DNA of 64,000 bases, taken from NCBI GenBank assembly GCA_017744355.1, contig JAGIBK010000001.1, positions 372,001 through 436,000 of the forward strand, read 5' to 3'. Positions within the stretch are counted from its first letter, which is position 1. Every line of letters starts with the position of its first letter. Below, piece after piece: positions 26,968 through 36,047 of this stretch. The DNA comes from a bacterium (GTDB lineage: Bacteria; Cyanobacteriota; Sericytochromatia; S15B-MN24; UBA4093). Under the pieces are notes generated by a model. It saw only the letters and a list, made by a program, of their open reading frames with translations, was not told where the DNA came from and did no database searches. The position numbers and the translations under genes are program-made.

Positions 26968-29900
26968 ATGAGCGCCCTCTTTCCCCTCATCAAGCGAAAA
27001 TTGCGCGCCCCCTCGGTCCCCGACACTTTCGTGAGCCGACCGGGCCTCTTGGAACGCCTGGGCGCGGGCATGGCCCCGCGCACGCGCCTCACCTTCGTCT
27101 GCGCCGGGCCGGGTTACGGCAAGAGCACGACCGTGGCCGACTACGTCCGGCAGTCGGGGGCGCGCTCCTGCTGGATCAACCTGGATGCCTACGACGCGGA
27201 CCTCTCGACCTTTCTGCACTACCTGATCGGCGGGGCGACCGCCGCTTGGCCGGGGGCCACGAGCCAGGCGCGCGAGCTGCTCGCTGCGAGCGCCGACCCC
27301 ACGCCGCTCGTCCCCAGCCTCATGGGCCTCTTCGCAGAGGAGCTGGGCGAGCGGGACGAGGCCCCCTTCATCCTGGTCTTGGACGACTTCCACCTGGTGC
27401 ACGGCACCGAGGGAGTGGTACAGGCGATCGAGGCACTCATCGGCTACCTGCCCGAGAATGTGCAGCTGATCCTCATCTCGCGGGCGCAGCCACCCTTGCG
27501 CCTGCCCCAGCTCAAGGTGCGTCAGCAACTGGTCGAGCTCGGCATTCCGGATTTGCGCTTCAGCCCGCGCGAGGTCGAGACCCTGGTGCGATCGGTCTCG
27601 GGGCGGGCCATCGCCGAGGCGGACGCCCGGACCCTCTTCGAGTCGACCGAGGGGTGGGCGGCGGGCCTCATCATGGCCGCCCAGCAGAGCGATCTGCTCA
27701 CGCGCCCGCACGAGGGAACCCCGTCGCTCTTCGACTACCTGGCGCAGGAGGTCTTTGCGGAGCTTGCTCCCGATCGGCAAGACTTCCTGCTCAAGACCGC
27801 CTTGCTGCCCGTGGTGGAGCCCGGGATCTGCGCTTCGGCTCTCGGCCTCGTGGGCGCCGAGGAGACGATCCAGGCCCTGCGACGCGCCAACTTGATCCTG
27901 ACCCGGGCCGAGTCGGCCGAGAGCTACTACCATCCGATCTTCCACGCCTTCTTGCAGGAAAAGCTCAAGGAGACCCTTTCGGCCGAGACGCTCAGCGCGC
28001 TGCGGCGTCGGATCGGGGCCGAGTGGGCGGATGCTCATCCGGAGGAGGCCCTTGCGGTCCTCTTGGATGGCGAACTCTACCCTGAGGCCGAGCGCATCCT
28101 CGTTCGTATCGCGCCGGGTTATCTGGCCCAGGTTCGCCTGGCGATCCTCGATCAGCTCTTGCAGCGTTTCCCCGCCGAGTTCATCGACGCCTCACCTTGG
28201 CTGTTACTCCACAGCGGCGAGATTCAGCGGCTGTGGGGACGTTCGGATCTGGCTCTCTCGCGCTTCGAGCGCGCAGCGGCGCTTGCCGAATCCCAAGGCG
28301 ATCGCCTCGTTCAGGGGCGCGCACTCGCCTATCAGGCGGCGATCTGGGGCGGTCGCGGCGATGGGCGGCTTTCCGAATTCGCCGAGCAAGCGCTCGACTT
28401 GCTGCCGGAAGACGATTGGGCAGGTCGTGCATTTGCCTGGAACGCGCTCGGTATGGCCGCTCAGATGGCGAGCGATGCCCGCGCGGCCCTCAGCGCCTTC
28501 GAGCGGGCTCAGGACTTCTACCGCCGCGCCGAGGACTTCGTCGGGCAGAGCAAGGTCCTGCACAACCTGGGGCTCACCTACGCCCGCCAGGGGGACTTCG
28601 CGCGATCGGTGGCGACCTATCGCGAGTCGATCCGCCAGGCCGAAGCGGGCGGGCGTCGCGCCTTTCCCGCCACTTACAACAACCTCGCGACCGTCTACCA
28701 CTCTCAGGGAGCTTACGACGAGGCGTGGCGGGTGGCCGAAGAGGGGCTCGCGCTCGCTCAGCAACTCGGGGCGCGTCGCGACGCGCTCTGGACGACCCTA
28801 ACCCTCGGAATGGTCGCTTGTAGCCTCGGCCAGGAGGCCAAGGCCACCGACTTCTTCCAGCAAACGCGCGAGGGTGCCCTCTCCATGGGTGATCGACCGC
28901 TCGAAGCGCAGGCCCTGAGTGGGCTGGCCGAGGTGGCGCGCCTGCAGCGTCAGTACGACCGGGCGCAGGAGCTGTTGAACCAGGCGATCGCACTGCGCGG
29001 GACCCCCATCGAGGCCCCCGGCATGATCGACCTGCAGATCCCCGCCGGTCAGCTGGCCCTCGATCGTGGAGAGTGGGATCGGGCGGCCGATATCCTGGCG
29101 ATCGCCCGTGAAACCCTTTCGAACCAAGGCTTCCGGTATCGCCTCGCCCAGGTCCTCTTCTTGCTCGCCAAGGGCCAGCGCGCCCAAGGCGACGCGCGGG
29201 CCCTCGAAACCTGGGAGGAGGCTCGCGCCCTCTGCGAGGCCAACGCCTATTCGGTGCTGCTTGCGCAGTCCCCGCGCCCGGAGCTTGCGAGCGAGCCTGC
29301 CCCGGTGCTCGAAGTCGCTCGCGAGCTGCCGCCGAGCCTGCCGCCGGATCTCTGCCTGCGCTGCTTCGGGGCCTTCGAGGCGATCGCGCAGGGTGGGGCG
29401 ATCGCAACCAAGCAATGGCAGGGTACCAAGACCAAGCTCGTGCTCGCCTACCTCCTGCACCAGCGCCAGGGCGTGACCCGCGAGCAGTTGGCCCAGCTCC
29501 TCTACGGAGACGAGGACGTCTCGCGCGGGGCGATCCTCATGATCATCAGTCGCTTGCGTCAGGCCCTGGAGCCTGACCTGGCCAAGAACGCCCCGTCGCG
29601 CTACATCCAGTGGCGCGAGGGCAAGTACTTCTTCAACTTCGGCGCCCCTTACGCGCTCGACGTCCAGGAATTCGCCTACCACCTGGACCAGGCCAAGGAC
29701 GTCGCCCTCAGTGCGGCCCAGCAGACCCAGGCCCTCGAAAAGGCGCTCGAACTTTACCGCGGTCGCTTCTTGGCGGACCTCGACGAGAGCCTCTGGGTAC
29801 AATCCACCCAGGAGCACTTCCACCAGCGGGCCCTGGCGGCGTTCCAGCGCCTGCTCACCGTCCACGAGGATGCGGCAGCCTTCGAGACCGTCCTGGTCTG

Positions 29901-30102
29901 GGCGGATCGAGCCCTTGCGGTGGACCCGTGCGCCGAGTTCGCGCACCGGGCCAAGATGACCGCTCTGCACCGGCTGGGCAACCGCCAGGGGGCGGTGCGC
30001 CACTACCAGCAGATGGAGGCGATCCTCTCTCAGGAGCTCGGAGTCGCCCCCGACCCTGAGTCCAAGGCGGTCTACGCGCAGATTCTGGCTGGAAGCGCAT
30101 AA
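26968..30102 (+). CDS. MalT-type STAND ATPase with TPRs and C-terminal BTAD transcription regulator
   Basis: A 1044-residue regulator. The N-terminal NTPase has Walker A GPGYGKST (47-54) and Walker B FILVLDDFH, followed by the winged-helix region of MalT/STAND proteins (YYHPIFHAFLQEKL). A long TPR superhelix runs from about 400 to 770. The C-terminus (about 795-1044) pairs an OmpR-like winged helix (LCLRCFGAFEAIAQGG...) with a bacterial transcriptional activator domain (BTAD). Such proteins bind an inducer with the TPRs and an ATP-dependent switch, then DNA. The DNA-binding type differs from true MalT, which ends in a LuxR helix-turn-helix. The next gene starts 97 bases downstream and encodes a lipoprotein; it may be a target. 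Confidence 0.9.
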   Translation: MSALFPLIKRKLRAPSVPDTFVSRPGLLERLGAGMAPRTRLTFVCAGPGYGKSTTVADYVRQSGARSCWINLDAYDADLSTFLHYLIGGATAAWPGATSQARELLAASADPTPLVPSLMGLFAEELGERDEAPFILVLDDFHLVHGTEGVVQAIEALIGYLPENVQLILISRAQPPLRLPQLKVRQQLVELGIPDLRFSPREVETLVRSVSGRAIAEADARTLFESTEGWAAGLIMAAQQSDLLTRPHEGTPSLFDYLAQEVFAELAPDRQDFLLKTALLPVVEPGICASALGLVGAEETIQALRRANLILTRAESAESYYHPIFHAFLQEKLKETLSAETLSALRRRIGAEWADAHPEEALAVLLDGELYPEAERILVRIAPGYLAQVRLAILDQLLQRFPAEFIDASPWLLLHSGEIQRLWGRSDLALSRFERAAALAESQGDRLVQGRALAYQAAIWGGRGDGRLSEFAEQALDLLPEDDWAGRAFAWNALGMAAQMASDARAALSAFERAQDFYRRAEDFVGQSKVLHNLGLTYARQGDFARSVATYRESIRQAEAGGRRAFPATYNNLATVYHSQGAYDEAWRVAEEGLALAQQLGARRDALWTTLTLGMVACSLGQEAKATDFFQQTREGALSMGDRPLEAQALSGLAEVARLQRQYDRAQELLNQAIALRGTPIEAPGMIDLQIPAGQLALDRGEWDRAADILAIARETLSNQGFRYRLAQVLFLLAKGQRAQGDARALETWEEARALCEANAYSVLLAQSPRPELASEPAPVLEVARELPPSLPPDLCLRCFGAFEAIAQGGAIATKQWQGTKTKLVLAYLLHQRQGVTREQLAQLLYGDEDVSRGAILMIISRLRQALEPDLAKNAPSRYIQWREGKYFFNFGAPYALDVQEFAYHLDQAKDVALSAAQQTQALEKALELYRGRFLADLDESLWVQSTQEHFHQRALAAFQRLLTVHEDAAAFETVLVWADRALAVDPCAEFAHRAKMTALHRLGNRQGAVRHYQQMEAILSQELGVAPDPESKAVYAQILAGSA

Positions 30103-30198
30103 AATTTTTCGGATGTGATCCGAGATGTGATCACCCATGTGAGCGGGCTTGCCTATGCTCTTTCCTGTCAAGGCATCGTGCACCGACAGGAGGACGCC

Positions 30199-31059
30199 AT
30201 GCGCTTTTCTCGCTTCATTCCGCTCATTGCTGCTACGTGCTGCGCGATCGCGCCGCTCACCGGGTGCGTGATCCGCGACGTCACCACCATCTCCCCCGGC
30301 TATGCGACCGTTGGGAACGCCAATCGCGCCCCCGCCTACGACATGGACGGCTCGACCCTCTTCGACGCCTACCACGCCGTGCAGCGCTACCTGAGCCTCC
30401 ACTTCCCGAACGCCGAGCTGGTCCGCGTGAATGCCCAGATGGTCGGTACCAACGGCCGCGTGGCCAAGACCAGCGCCTGGGAGTTCACCTACCGGGTCCA
30501 GATCCAGGAGCCGACCCCTGCGCCCAGCCCGACCCCGACGCCTGCCGCGACTTCGAGCTACAAGGCCCAGGCCGTCGTGCCCACGACCTACAAGTATCGC
30601 TTGCTCAACTTCGTCTACACGGGCAAGGGCGATCTGCTCGCTCCCGAGGAGCAGGACGACACCAGCGACACCCTCGCCAAGATCGACTTCCAGCGCACCA
30701 TCCTGCTCGGCAAGGCCATCGAGACCGCCCTCGACATCGGGATGGGCGTCGACGCCCCCGGCATGGCGATCACCCTGCGCACCACCGTCAACGGCGGCGC
30801 GGTCTATGAGCTGGACTCCAGCGTCGCCACCCGCCAGACGCTCGCCTCCAAGAAGGCCCCGACCTACGGCCCCTACTACGGCGACTCCTACTATGACGAC
30901 TACTACTACGGCGGCTCCAGCGGCAACTCGGGCAGCCGCTACGATTGGGACGTACCCCAGGACGATCGCTACGTGGCTCCCAAGACCACCTACGTTCGCG
31001 GCAAATACTTGCTGGACGCCTACACGGGTGCCATAATTGAGCGTCCCAACAAGCTTTAG
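30199..31059 (+). CDS. Lipoprotein of a paralogous family (with 55447-56265)
   Basis: A 286-residue lipoprotein (lipobox LTGC, Cys23). It shares an ordered set of motifs with the gene at 55447: LFDAYHAVQRYLSLHF near the N-terminus, a tryptophan-beta stretch WEFTYRVQ, a helix after IDFQRTILLGKAIE, NGGAVYELDSS, and the C-terminal LLDAYTGAIIERP. A Pro/Thr-rich insert (EPTPAPSPTPTPA) and a Tyr/Asp/Gly/Ser-rich segment (about 228-256) are specific to this copy. Function unknown; probably envelope-associated. The ATG at 30199 is chosen because GGAGG lies 7 bases upstream and the signal peptide starts there. Confidence 0.85.
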   Translation: MRFSRFIPLIAATCCAIAPLTGCVIRDVTTISPGYATVGNANRAPAYDMDGSTLFDAYHAVQRYLSLHFPNAELVRVNAQMVGTNGRVAKTSAWEFTYRVQIQEPTPAPSPTPTPAATSSYKAQAVVPTTYKYRLLNFVYTGKGDLLAPEEQDDTSDTLAKIDFQRTILLGKAIETALDIGMGVDAPGMAITLRTTVNGGAVYELDSSVATRQTLASKKAPTYGPYYGDSYYDDYYYGGSSGNSGSRYDWDVPQDDRYVAPKTTYVRGKYLLDAYTGAIIERPNKL

Positions 31060-31108
31060 CGCCTGCGGCTCTTCCGTAGGGACTCCAACGCCGAAGGGGG
31101 GTGAGAGG

Positions 31109-32041
31109 GTGCGCCGCGCACTGATGGCAAGGCTCATCGCAATCCTCGGGTTCTCGGGAGCGCTCGTGGGGTGCTCCTGGATCTTCGAGCTTGGTGGCCA
31201 GCCACCGCCTGGTAATACGCCGACCTTCAACGCCGAGCGTGAGAAGGCCGAAATCGCGAGCTTGCTCGATTCGGAGGCCTATCGCCCCTTCTTCGAGCCG
31301 TCCAAGCTCGTCAACGACGGGGTGGGCATCTTCTCTGGCGGCGGCGACAGCAGCGACGAGCTGCCGCGCCGCTGGGGCCGGAGCTACCCCAAGACGATCC
31401 AGGCCGTGGGCTCGGTGGTCGAGCAGATGACCATCGACTTTCGGACCGACGCGGGCCGTCAGCTGACGGCCGAAGCGACCTTCACCCAGAGTCGCGCTGC
31501 CCGCTTCGTTGCCGACTACGCGTGGCAGAACAAGTTCGTCACCAAGCCCTATACCGAAACCGCCCTGCGCTCCGCGCGCCTCATCAAGCGCGCGGGCAAC
31601 TGGGAGCTCGACGCCCTCTCGCCCATGGCCCTGACGCCCAAGAACCCGAAGCTCGCCATCACCATGGTGCGCCTGAAGGTGGACGGGCAACCTTCCCTCA
31701 TGATCCAGCCGGGCGAGCGTATCGCCTCGGCGCTCGCGCCCCAGGTTTCGCCCGGGGCGCAGGCGCGGGTCGAGGTCAAGGTCGAAGGCAAGAGCGGTGG
31801 GGCTTCGAGCACGCCGGTCTGGACCTTCATGTCGCGGCCCCCCTTGCGCGAGCACGTGCCGCTCAAGGACGAGGGCAACGGCCTCTACTCGGGGACCTTC
31901 ACGTTCCCACAGACCCCCGGCTGGGGACACCTGGTGATCGACGCCGTCTCGGACGACACGTTCACCGATCTGGTCAATGGCACCTACGACGCCACCGTGT
32001 GGGGCGTCTCCTACCTCGTACTGGGGGGTGATGCGCGATGA
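31109..32041 (+). CDS. Lipoprotein of unknown function, 310 aa
   Basis: A lipoprotein with lipobox ALVGC (Cys22 from the GTG start). The mature part has a helical N-terminal half and a beta-rich C-terminal half with Ig-like character (ARVEVKVEGKSGG, GNGLYSGTFTFPQTPGWG, YDATVWGVSYLVL). The C-terminus resembles exported beta-sandwich domains that sense or bind partners, but I cannot name a family. The GTG at 31109 is preferred over the ATG at 31124 because an AAGGGGGG run lies 8 bases before it. Its stop overlaps the next start in ATGA, so the two lipoproteins are translationally coupled. Confidence 0.75.
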   Translation: MRRALMARLIAILGFSGALVGCSWIFELGGQPPPGNTPTFNAEREKAEIASLLDSEAYRPFFEPSKLVNDGVGIFSGGGDSSDELPRRWGRSYPKTIQAVGSVVEQMTIDFRTDAGRQLTAEATFTQSRAARFVADYAWQNKFVTKPYTETALRSARLIKRAGNWELDALSPMALTPKNPKLAITMVRLKVDGQPSLMIQPGERIASALAPQVSPGAQARVEVKVEGKSGGASSTPVWTFMSRPPLREHVPLKDEGNGLYSGTFTFPQTPGWGHLVIDAVSDDTFTDLVNGTYDATVWGVSYLVLGGDAR

Positions 32042-33081
32042 GGGCTCGGTACTTCAATCTCTGCGGGGTGGCCCTCCTCCTCGCCTCGCTCACGGCGGGC
32101 TGCACGTCGATTCCCACCACGGCCACTCTATGGGCCCCCGGGTCCTCGCTGGGCCTGGTCTCGGGCGGCGGCGGCAAGGGTGAGAACGAGGGAATGCCGG
32201 TTACCGGCGTGACCAGCGCGCTCTACCAGACCGAGATTGGGCCAATCGCCTGGAAGGGCGTTCAGCTCGCCACCATGACGGCCGGCAGCCCCAAGCTCTG
32301 GAACGCCCCTTCGGATCGGTACGGGATGGCGCTCGCCGTCGCGAGCAAGTCTATCGGATGGGCGGCAGGGGCCGGCATCGTGCGCTACGAGGCCGGCAAT
32401 GGTTGGACCACCGAAGCGACTGACATGGAGGCAGCCCTCTCCCCCACGGCGCCGAGCTCGCAGCGGGTGGTCCTCACGGACATCGCCGTTACCCCTGCGG
32501 GGGATGTCGGCTTTGCGGTCGGTACCAAGGGCACCGTCCTCAAGTACAATGCCGTTTCCAAGACCTGGGCCAAGCAGCAGCTTTCCGAGGCGGTGAAGGG
32601 CAAGAACTTCGGCTCGCTCAAGGTCTTTGCCGCTGATGATGTCTGGGTGGCCGGCGAGACGCTGCTGCACTATGACGGCACCGCGTGGACCGAGCACGTC
32701 TTCGCGGGCGGGGTCTCAGGTCTTGCGGCGAACGCGCCGAACAATGTCTGGATCTCGACCACCGACGGTTTGCACCGCTGGAACGGCACGACCTGGGAGC
32801 ACGCCTTCCCCGTCGATGGGCGCACCGTCGGTGCGCCGCGCATCGTCCAGTTCGGCGACAAGGTCGTGGGGATGGCGGTCGAATCCGGCGTGCCCATGGG
32901 CGAGGTTTACGTCCTGACCGAAACCACCTGGAGCCGGGAGACTGTCACCATCCCGCGCGAAGTGGCCTTCGACACGGTGGTCCTCGCCGACGAGAACACG
33001 GCCTACGCCAAGACCTACGACAACTCGGGGGTCTGGAAGTACGACCTCAAGAATCGCGTCTGGAGTCGCTTCTCAGACTAG
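32038..33081 (+). CDS. Beta-propeller-like lipoprotein, 347 aa
   Basis: A lipoprotein (lipobox LTAGC, Cys22) whose mature part shows repeated motifs of the type D-V/I-A/W-V-A/G-x-x-x-x-L-x-x-Y-N/D-G-x-x-W (VGFAVGTKGTVLKYNAVSKTW, DVWVAGETLLHYDGTAW, NVWISTTDGLHRWNGTTWEH). This is characteristic of WD40-like or BNR-type beta-propeller blades; about five to six are visible. It overlaps the upstream lipoprotein by 4 bases (ATGA) and ends before a hairpin terminator. Likely a cell-surface binding protein; the ligand is unknown. Confidence 0.8.
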   Translation: MRARYFNLCGVALLLASLTAGCTSIPTTATLWAPGSSLGLVSGGGGKGENEGMPVTGVTSALYQTEIGPIAWKGVQLATMTAGSPKLWNAPSDRYGMALAVASKSIGWAAGAGIVRYEAGNGWTTEATDMEAALSPTAPSSQRVVLTDIAVTPAGDVGFAVGTKGTVLKYNAVSKTWAKQQLSEAVKGKNFGSLKVFAADDVWVAGETLLHYDGTAWTEHVFAGGVSGLAANAPNNVWISTTDGLHRWNGTTWEHAFPVDGRTVGAPRIVQFGDKVVGMAVESGVPMGEVYVLTETTWSRETVTIPREVAFDTVVLADENTAYAKTYDNSGVWKYDLKNRVWSRFSD

Positions 33082-33092
33082 CTCGTACGAGG

Positions 33093-33115
33093 AGGCCCGG
33101 GCATCGCCCGGGCCT
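33093..33115 (+). terminator. 10-bp hairpin after lipoprotein operon
   Basis: AGGCCCGGGC (33093-33102) pairs with GCCCGGGCCT (33106-33115), loop ATC; no strong T-tract follows. It lies 12 bases after the last stop of the three-lipoprotein group. Confidence 0.6.
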
Positions 33116-33129
33116 GACGTCGTTCGTGG

Positions 33130-33318
33130 CTACTGGTTGCGATGCTTGATGTCCTCCATGGCCTCTCGACCTCGCTCTTGAAGATCCTTGAGCTTGGCCT
33201 TGGCCTTGTCCATCATGCTGGGGTTTCGCTGGCTTCTTTCGGGCATCTCGGCCTCGAACTCGACCGGGTTCTCGTTGCCTTCGTTCAAATCCTGCCGGAG
33301 CCTATCCCTATCCGCCAT
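33130..33318 (-). CDS. Small charged protein, 62 aa
   Basis: A 62-residue hydrophilic protein rich in Asp, Glu, Arg and Lys, with a predicted helix at the C-terminal half (MMDKAKAKLKDLQERGREAMED). No membrane segment or known motif. The start at 33318 follows GGGAGGC at 7 bases; a longer frame upstream was rejected because it lacks a ribosome site. Composition recalls small stress-induced disordered proteins, but there is no family signature. Confidence 0.55.
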   Translation of the reverse strand: MADRDRLRQDLNEGNENPVEFEAEMPERSQRNPSMMDKAKAKLKDLQERGREAMEDIKHRNQ

Positions 33319-33399
33319 GTCGTGCCTCCCGGGCATCGTTGCCCACTCGATGGGAACGGGCCCATCTTGCCGGAAGGCAGTCGCCAAGGCGAGCGGCGA

Positions 33400-34725
33400 T
33401 CAGGCCTTGATCCCCATGGCCTGGCGCCCCACGTCCCGCCGCATGACGGGCCCGCCGCACCCGAAGGAGATGCCGTCCATCGTCTGGTAGGCCAGGCGCT
33501 GCGCCTCTTCGAGGCTGGAGGCACCCGCCACCGCGTTCAGCACGCGGCCACCCGCCGTGACGAGCCGTTCGCCGTCCCAGCGAGTGTGCGCATGGAAGAG
33601 CATGGCCTGTTGCTCTGGACAGCCCGCCTCCCAGCCGACGATGCCATGGCCGGTCTCGGCCGTCTCGGGGTACCCCGTCGAGGCGCCCACCACGCAGAGG
33701 TAGAAGGCTTCCTCGAAGCTGAGTGCCTGCGTATCGAGCCTGCCGACGAGAGCGGCCTCGATCACGTCGACCAGGTCGTTGTGAAGCGGCGGTAGGGTCA
33801 CCTGGGCCTCGGGATCCCCGAAGCGACAGTTGTACTCGAGCACCTTGGGTCCCTGTGGGGTCAGGATGACCCCGACGAAGAGGACCCCCGGATAGCCGAT
33901 GCCTTCGAGGGCCATGCCCCGCAGGGTGGGCTCCATGATCTCTTCGCGAATCCGGGCCAATACGGCGGGGCTGACGACGCTGGCTGGGGCGTAGGCGCCC
34001 ATGCCCTCGGTGTTTGGGCCCCGGTTGCCGTCGTAGAGGGCCTTGTGATCCTGAGCGGGGGGCAAGAGCTGGTAGTGCTCGCCGTCCACGAAGGCGAGGA
34101 TGGAGGCCTCGGGCCCCCTCAGGCGCTCTTCGATGATGACGCGCTGTCCCGCCTCGCCGTAGCGCCCTTCGAGCATGCAGCAATCCACCGCTTCGAGCGC
34201 CTCGTCGAGGGTGTCGGCCACCACCACGCTCTGCACGTCCGCCAGCTCATCGGTTTTGACGACGAGCCCCTCGGCACGCCAGGCCTGACGGACGTGGGCG
34301 CGCGCCTCGGCGGGGTCCTCGAAGAGCGCGTAAGCGGCCGTGGGGATGTTGTGGCGGCGCATGAACGCCTTGGAGAAGGCCTTGCTGCCCTCGATGACGG
34401 CCGCAGAGGCACGGGGGCCGAAGACCGGGATGCCGGCTTCGTGAAAACGGTCGGTCAGGCCGTGGATGAGCGGATCCGACGGCCCGATGACCACCAGGTC
34501 GATTTCGAGGCCGGTGGCGATCGCCACCAGGCGCTCGAAGTCATGGACCTCGACGCCCACGTTGACGCAGAAGGCGTCGGTGCCCGCGTTGCCGGGGGCG
34601 CAGTAGATCCGCTCGACGCGCGGCGAAGCGGCGAGTTTCCAGGCGAGCGCGTGTTCGCGCCCGCCCCCACCCACCACGAGCACGCGCAGCGAAGCGGCCT
34701 TGAGAGGAGCCTGCCACGTCGTCAT
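33400..34725 (-). CDS. purD: Phosphoribosylamine-glycine ligase
   Basis: A 441-residue ATP-grasp enzyme of purine synthesis (phosphoribosylamine + glycine to GAR). It opens with VLVVGGGGREHALAWKLA, then YCAPGNAGTD, GPSDPLIHG, the ATP-grasp region DGEHYQLLPPAQDHK, NTEGMGAYAPA and the metal-binding VLEYNCRFGDPEAQ. Length and motif order are standard. The ATG at 34725 lies inside the last codons of the upstream ATP-grasp gene (4-base ATGA overlap), so the two are translationally coupled. No other pur gene is present nearby. Confidence 0.95.
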   Translation of the reverse strand: MTTWQAPLKAASLRVLVVGGGGREHALAWKLAASPRVERIYCAPGNAGTDAFCVNVGVEVHDFERLVAIATGLEIDLVVIGPSDPLIHGLTDRFHEAGIPVFGPRASAAVIEGSKAFSKAFMRRHNIPTAAYALFEDPAEARAHVRQAWRAEGLVVKTDELADVQSVVVADTLDEALEAVDCCMLEGRYGEAGQRVIIEERLRGPEASILAFVDGEHYQLLPPAQDHKALYDGNRGPNTEGMGAYAPASVVSPAVLARIREEIMEPTLRGMALEGIGYPGVLFVGVILTPQGPKVLEYNCRFGDPEAQVTLPPLHNDLVDVIEAALVGRLDTQALSFEEAFYLCVVGASTGYPETAETGHGIVGWEAGCPEQQAMLFHAHTRWDGERLVTAGGRVLNAVAGASSLEEAQRLAYQTMDGISFGCGGPVMRRDVGRQAMGIKA

Positions 34726-35912
34726 AAACTGGCGAACTCCCGGTCGAGGTGTCGCATCCGGTCTTCCAGGCTGCGAGGGTCGTCGGCCCGCACGATCATG
34801 GACGGCACGTACGGGTCGCTGGATTTCCAGACGATCGAGGGATCCTGGAAGTGGCCGAGGTTCGCGGGACCCCGCTTGGTGACGGTAGTGATGATCCCCG
34901 CGTAGCCCTCGCGGGCATGAGCCGGCTCGTAATCGGGCAAGGCTTCGAGGCCGGCCCATTCTTCGTACATGCACACACCGGTCGCTTGTTTGAGCACCCA
35001 GGGGATCCGGGCGGCGGCCATGCGGCTCGCCCCTTCGAGGAAGTAGATCTCCTGGTCGTCACGCCCCACGATGAACTCGATGTGCGAGACGCCGCGCTGA
35101 TAGCCGAAGCCCTGGATGATCCGCCGGTTGGCCTCCAGCAGCCGCTGCTCGAGCGCGCTGCCCCGCGCGATGGTGTAGCTGACGAAGTTGCCGCCTTGGA
35201 GCACGTCGAGCAGGGGCAGCCCGTAGCGCGAGGCGACGGCGAAGCGCGGCGTCCCGTCCTTGGTCACCGAATCCACGTGGTAGACGTCGCCGGCCACGAA
35301 CTTCTCGAGCAAGTAGCGGTCGACCTGATCGCCAAGAGCGTCGAGGGCTTGGAAGACCTCCTCGCGGCGCTCGAGGCGCTTGATGCCGCTGGCGCCGAGG
35401 CCGTCGCGCGGCTTGAGGAGATAGGGAGGCGGCACCTGTTCGAGCATGCGCGACACGGCGTCGCGATCGGCCGCCGCGGCGAAGTAGGGCACCTTGACCT
35501 CGCACGAGAGGGCGTGCAGGCGCATTGCGAGCTTGTCGCGGAAGAGGTGCGCCTGCCAGCGGGGCTGCCCCTCGATGCCGAGCATCTCGCGGATCTCGGC
35601 GGCAAGCTCCACGTCGCGTTCGAGCAAGGCCACGACCCGGTCGATCGGCTTGGAGTCGACCCGCTCTTGGGCGGCCAGTGCGAGGGCCACTTCCTTGGCG
35701 GCTGCGTGGTCGTCCAGGCTCCAGACGCTGACCTTGCGCGCGATGGCCTCGGGCCAGGTGGGGTCATGGAGCGCACCGCTCTCAGTGAGTACCAGCACGC
35801 GGCAGCCTAGCTTGGCGGCCGCCTCGATGAACAGCCGACCTGCGCGCTTGCGGGCCACGCAGAGGATCGTGCGGTTGCTGGGTCTCGGCCAGCCGGAAAG
35901 TCGTTCGTTCAT
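34722..35912 (-). CDS. ATP-grasp enzyme of unknown substrate, coupled to purD
   Basis: A 396-residue ATP-grasp-fold protein: an N-terminal Rossmann-like domain (TILCVARKRAGRLFIEAA), a central ATP-binding segment (VPYFAAAADRDAV, PPYLLKPRDGLGASGIKRL) and a metal-binding C-terminal half (YFLEGASRMAAARIPW, with VSHIEFIVG). It resembles carbamoyl-phosphate-synthase-like and carnosine/D-Ala-type ligases, which join a carboxylate to an amine at the expense of ATP; the exact substrate cannot be read. Its stop overlaps the start of purD by 4 bases, which implies a shared role or at least matched expression. A ribosome site GGAG and a good upstream promoter are present. Confidence 0.8.
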   Translation of the reverse strand: MNERLSGWPRPSNRTILCVARKRAGRLFIEAAAKLGCRVLVLTESGALHDPTWPEAIARKVSVWSLDDHAAAKEVALALAAQERVDSKPIDRVVALLERDVELAAEIREMLGIEGQPRWQAHLFRDKLAMRLHALSCEVKVPYFAAAADRDAVSRMLEQVPPPYLLKPRDGLGASGIKRLERREEVFQALDALGDQVDRYLLEKFVAGDVYHVDSVTKDGTPRFAVASRYGLPLLDVLQGGNFVSYTIARGSALEQRLLEANRRIIQGFGYQRGVSHIEFIVGRDDQEIYFLEGASRMAAARIPWVLKQATGVCMYEEWAGLEALPDYEPAHAREGYAGIITTVTKRGPANLGHFQDPSIVWKSSDPYVPSMIVRADDPRSLEDRMRHLDREFASL

Positions 35913-35972
35913 GCGCTCGAGCTCCTTGTCTTACAACGGATGCGTCGCGACGGGGACAAACAATCGATGTTT

Positions 35973-36001
35973 ATTGTAGCGACTTAATGAAGTTTAGTAA
36001 A
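35973..36001 (-). promoter_or_regulatory. Promoter for ATP-grasp-purD operon
   Basis: On the minus strand, -35 TTTACT (35996-36001), a 17-bp spacer and -10 TACAAT (35973-35978), in an AT-rich gap. It would give a leader of about 53 nt before the gene at 35912. Confidence 0.6.
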
Positions 36002-36035
36002 CCGATTGTGCAATCCCGGGTCGACGACGTGGTCC

Positions 36036-36041
36036 TACCAT
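36036..36041 (+). promoter_or_regulatory. -10-like TACCAT 6 nt before start codon
   Basis: TACCAT, then GGGGGT (6 nt), then the ATG at 36048. The G run is too close to the start for normal ribosome-site spacing, so a leaderless message is possible. Confidence 0.35.
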
Positions 36042-36047
36042 GGGGGT

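Noticed and set aside
28798..31230. An 810-codon minus-strand frame opposite the MalT/BTAD gene and the next lipoprotein
   Set aside because: It crosses a gene boundary and a ribosome site on the + strand and its translation lacks any domain.
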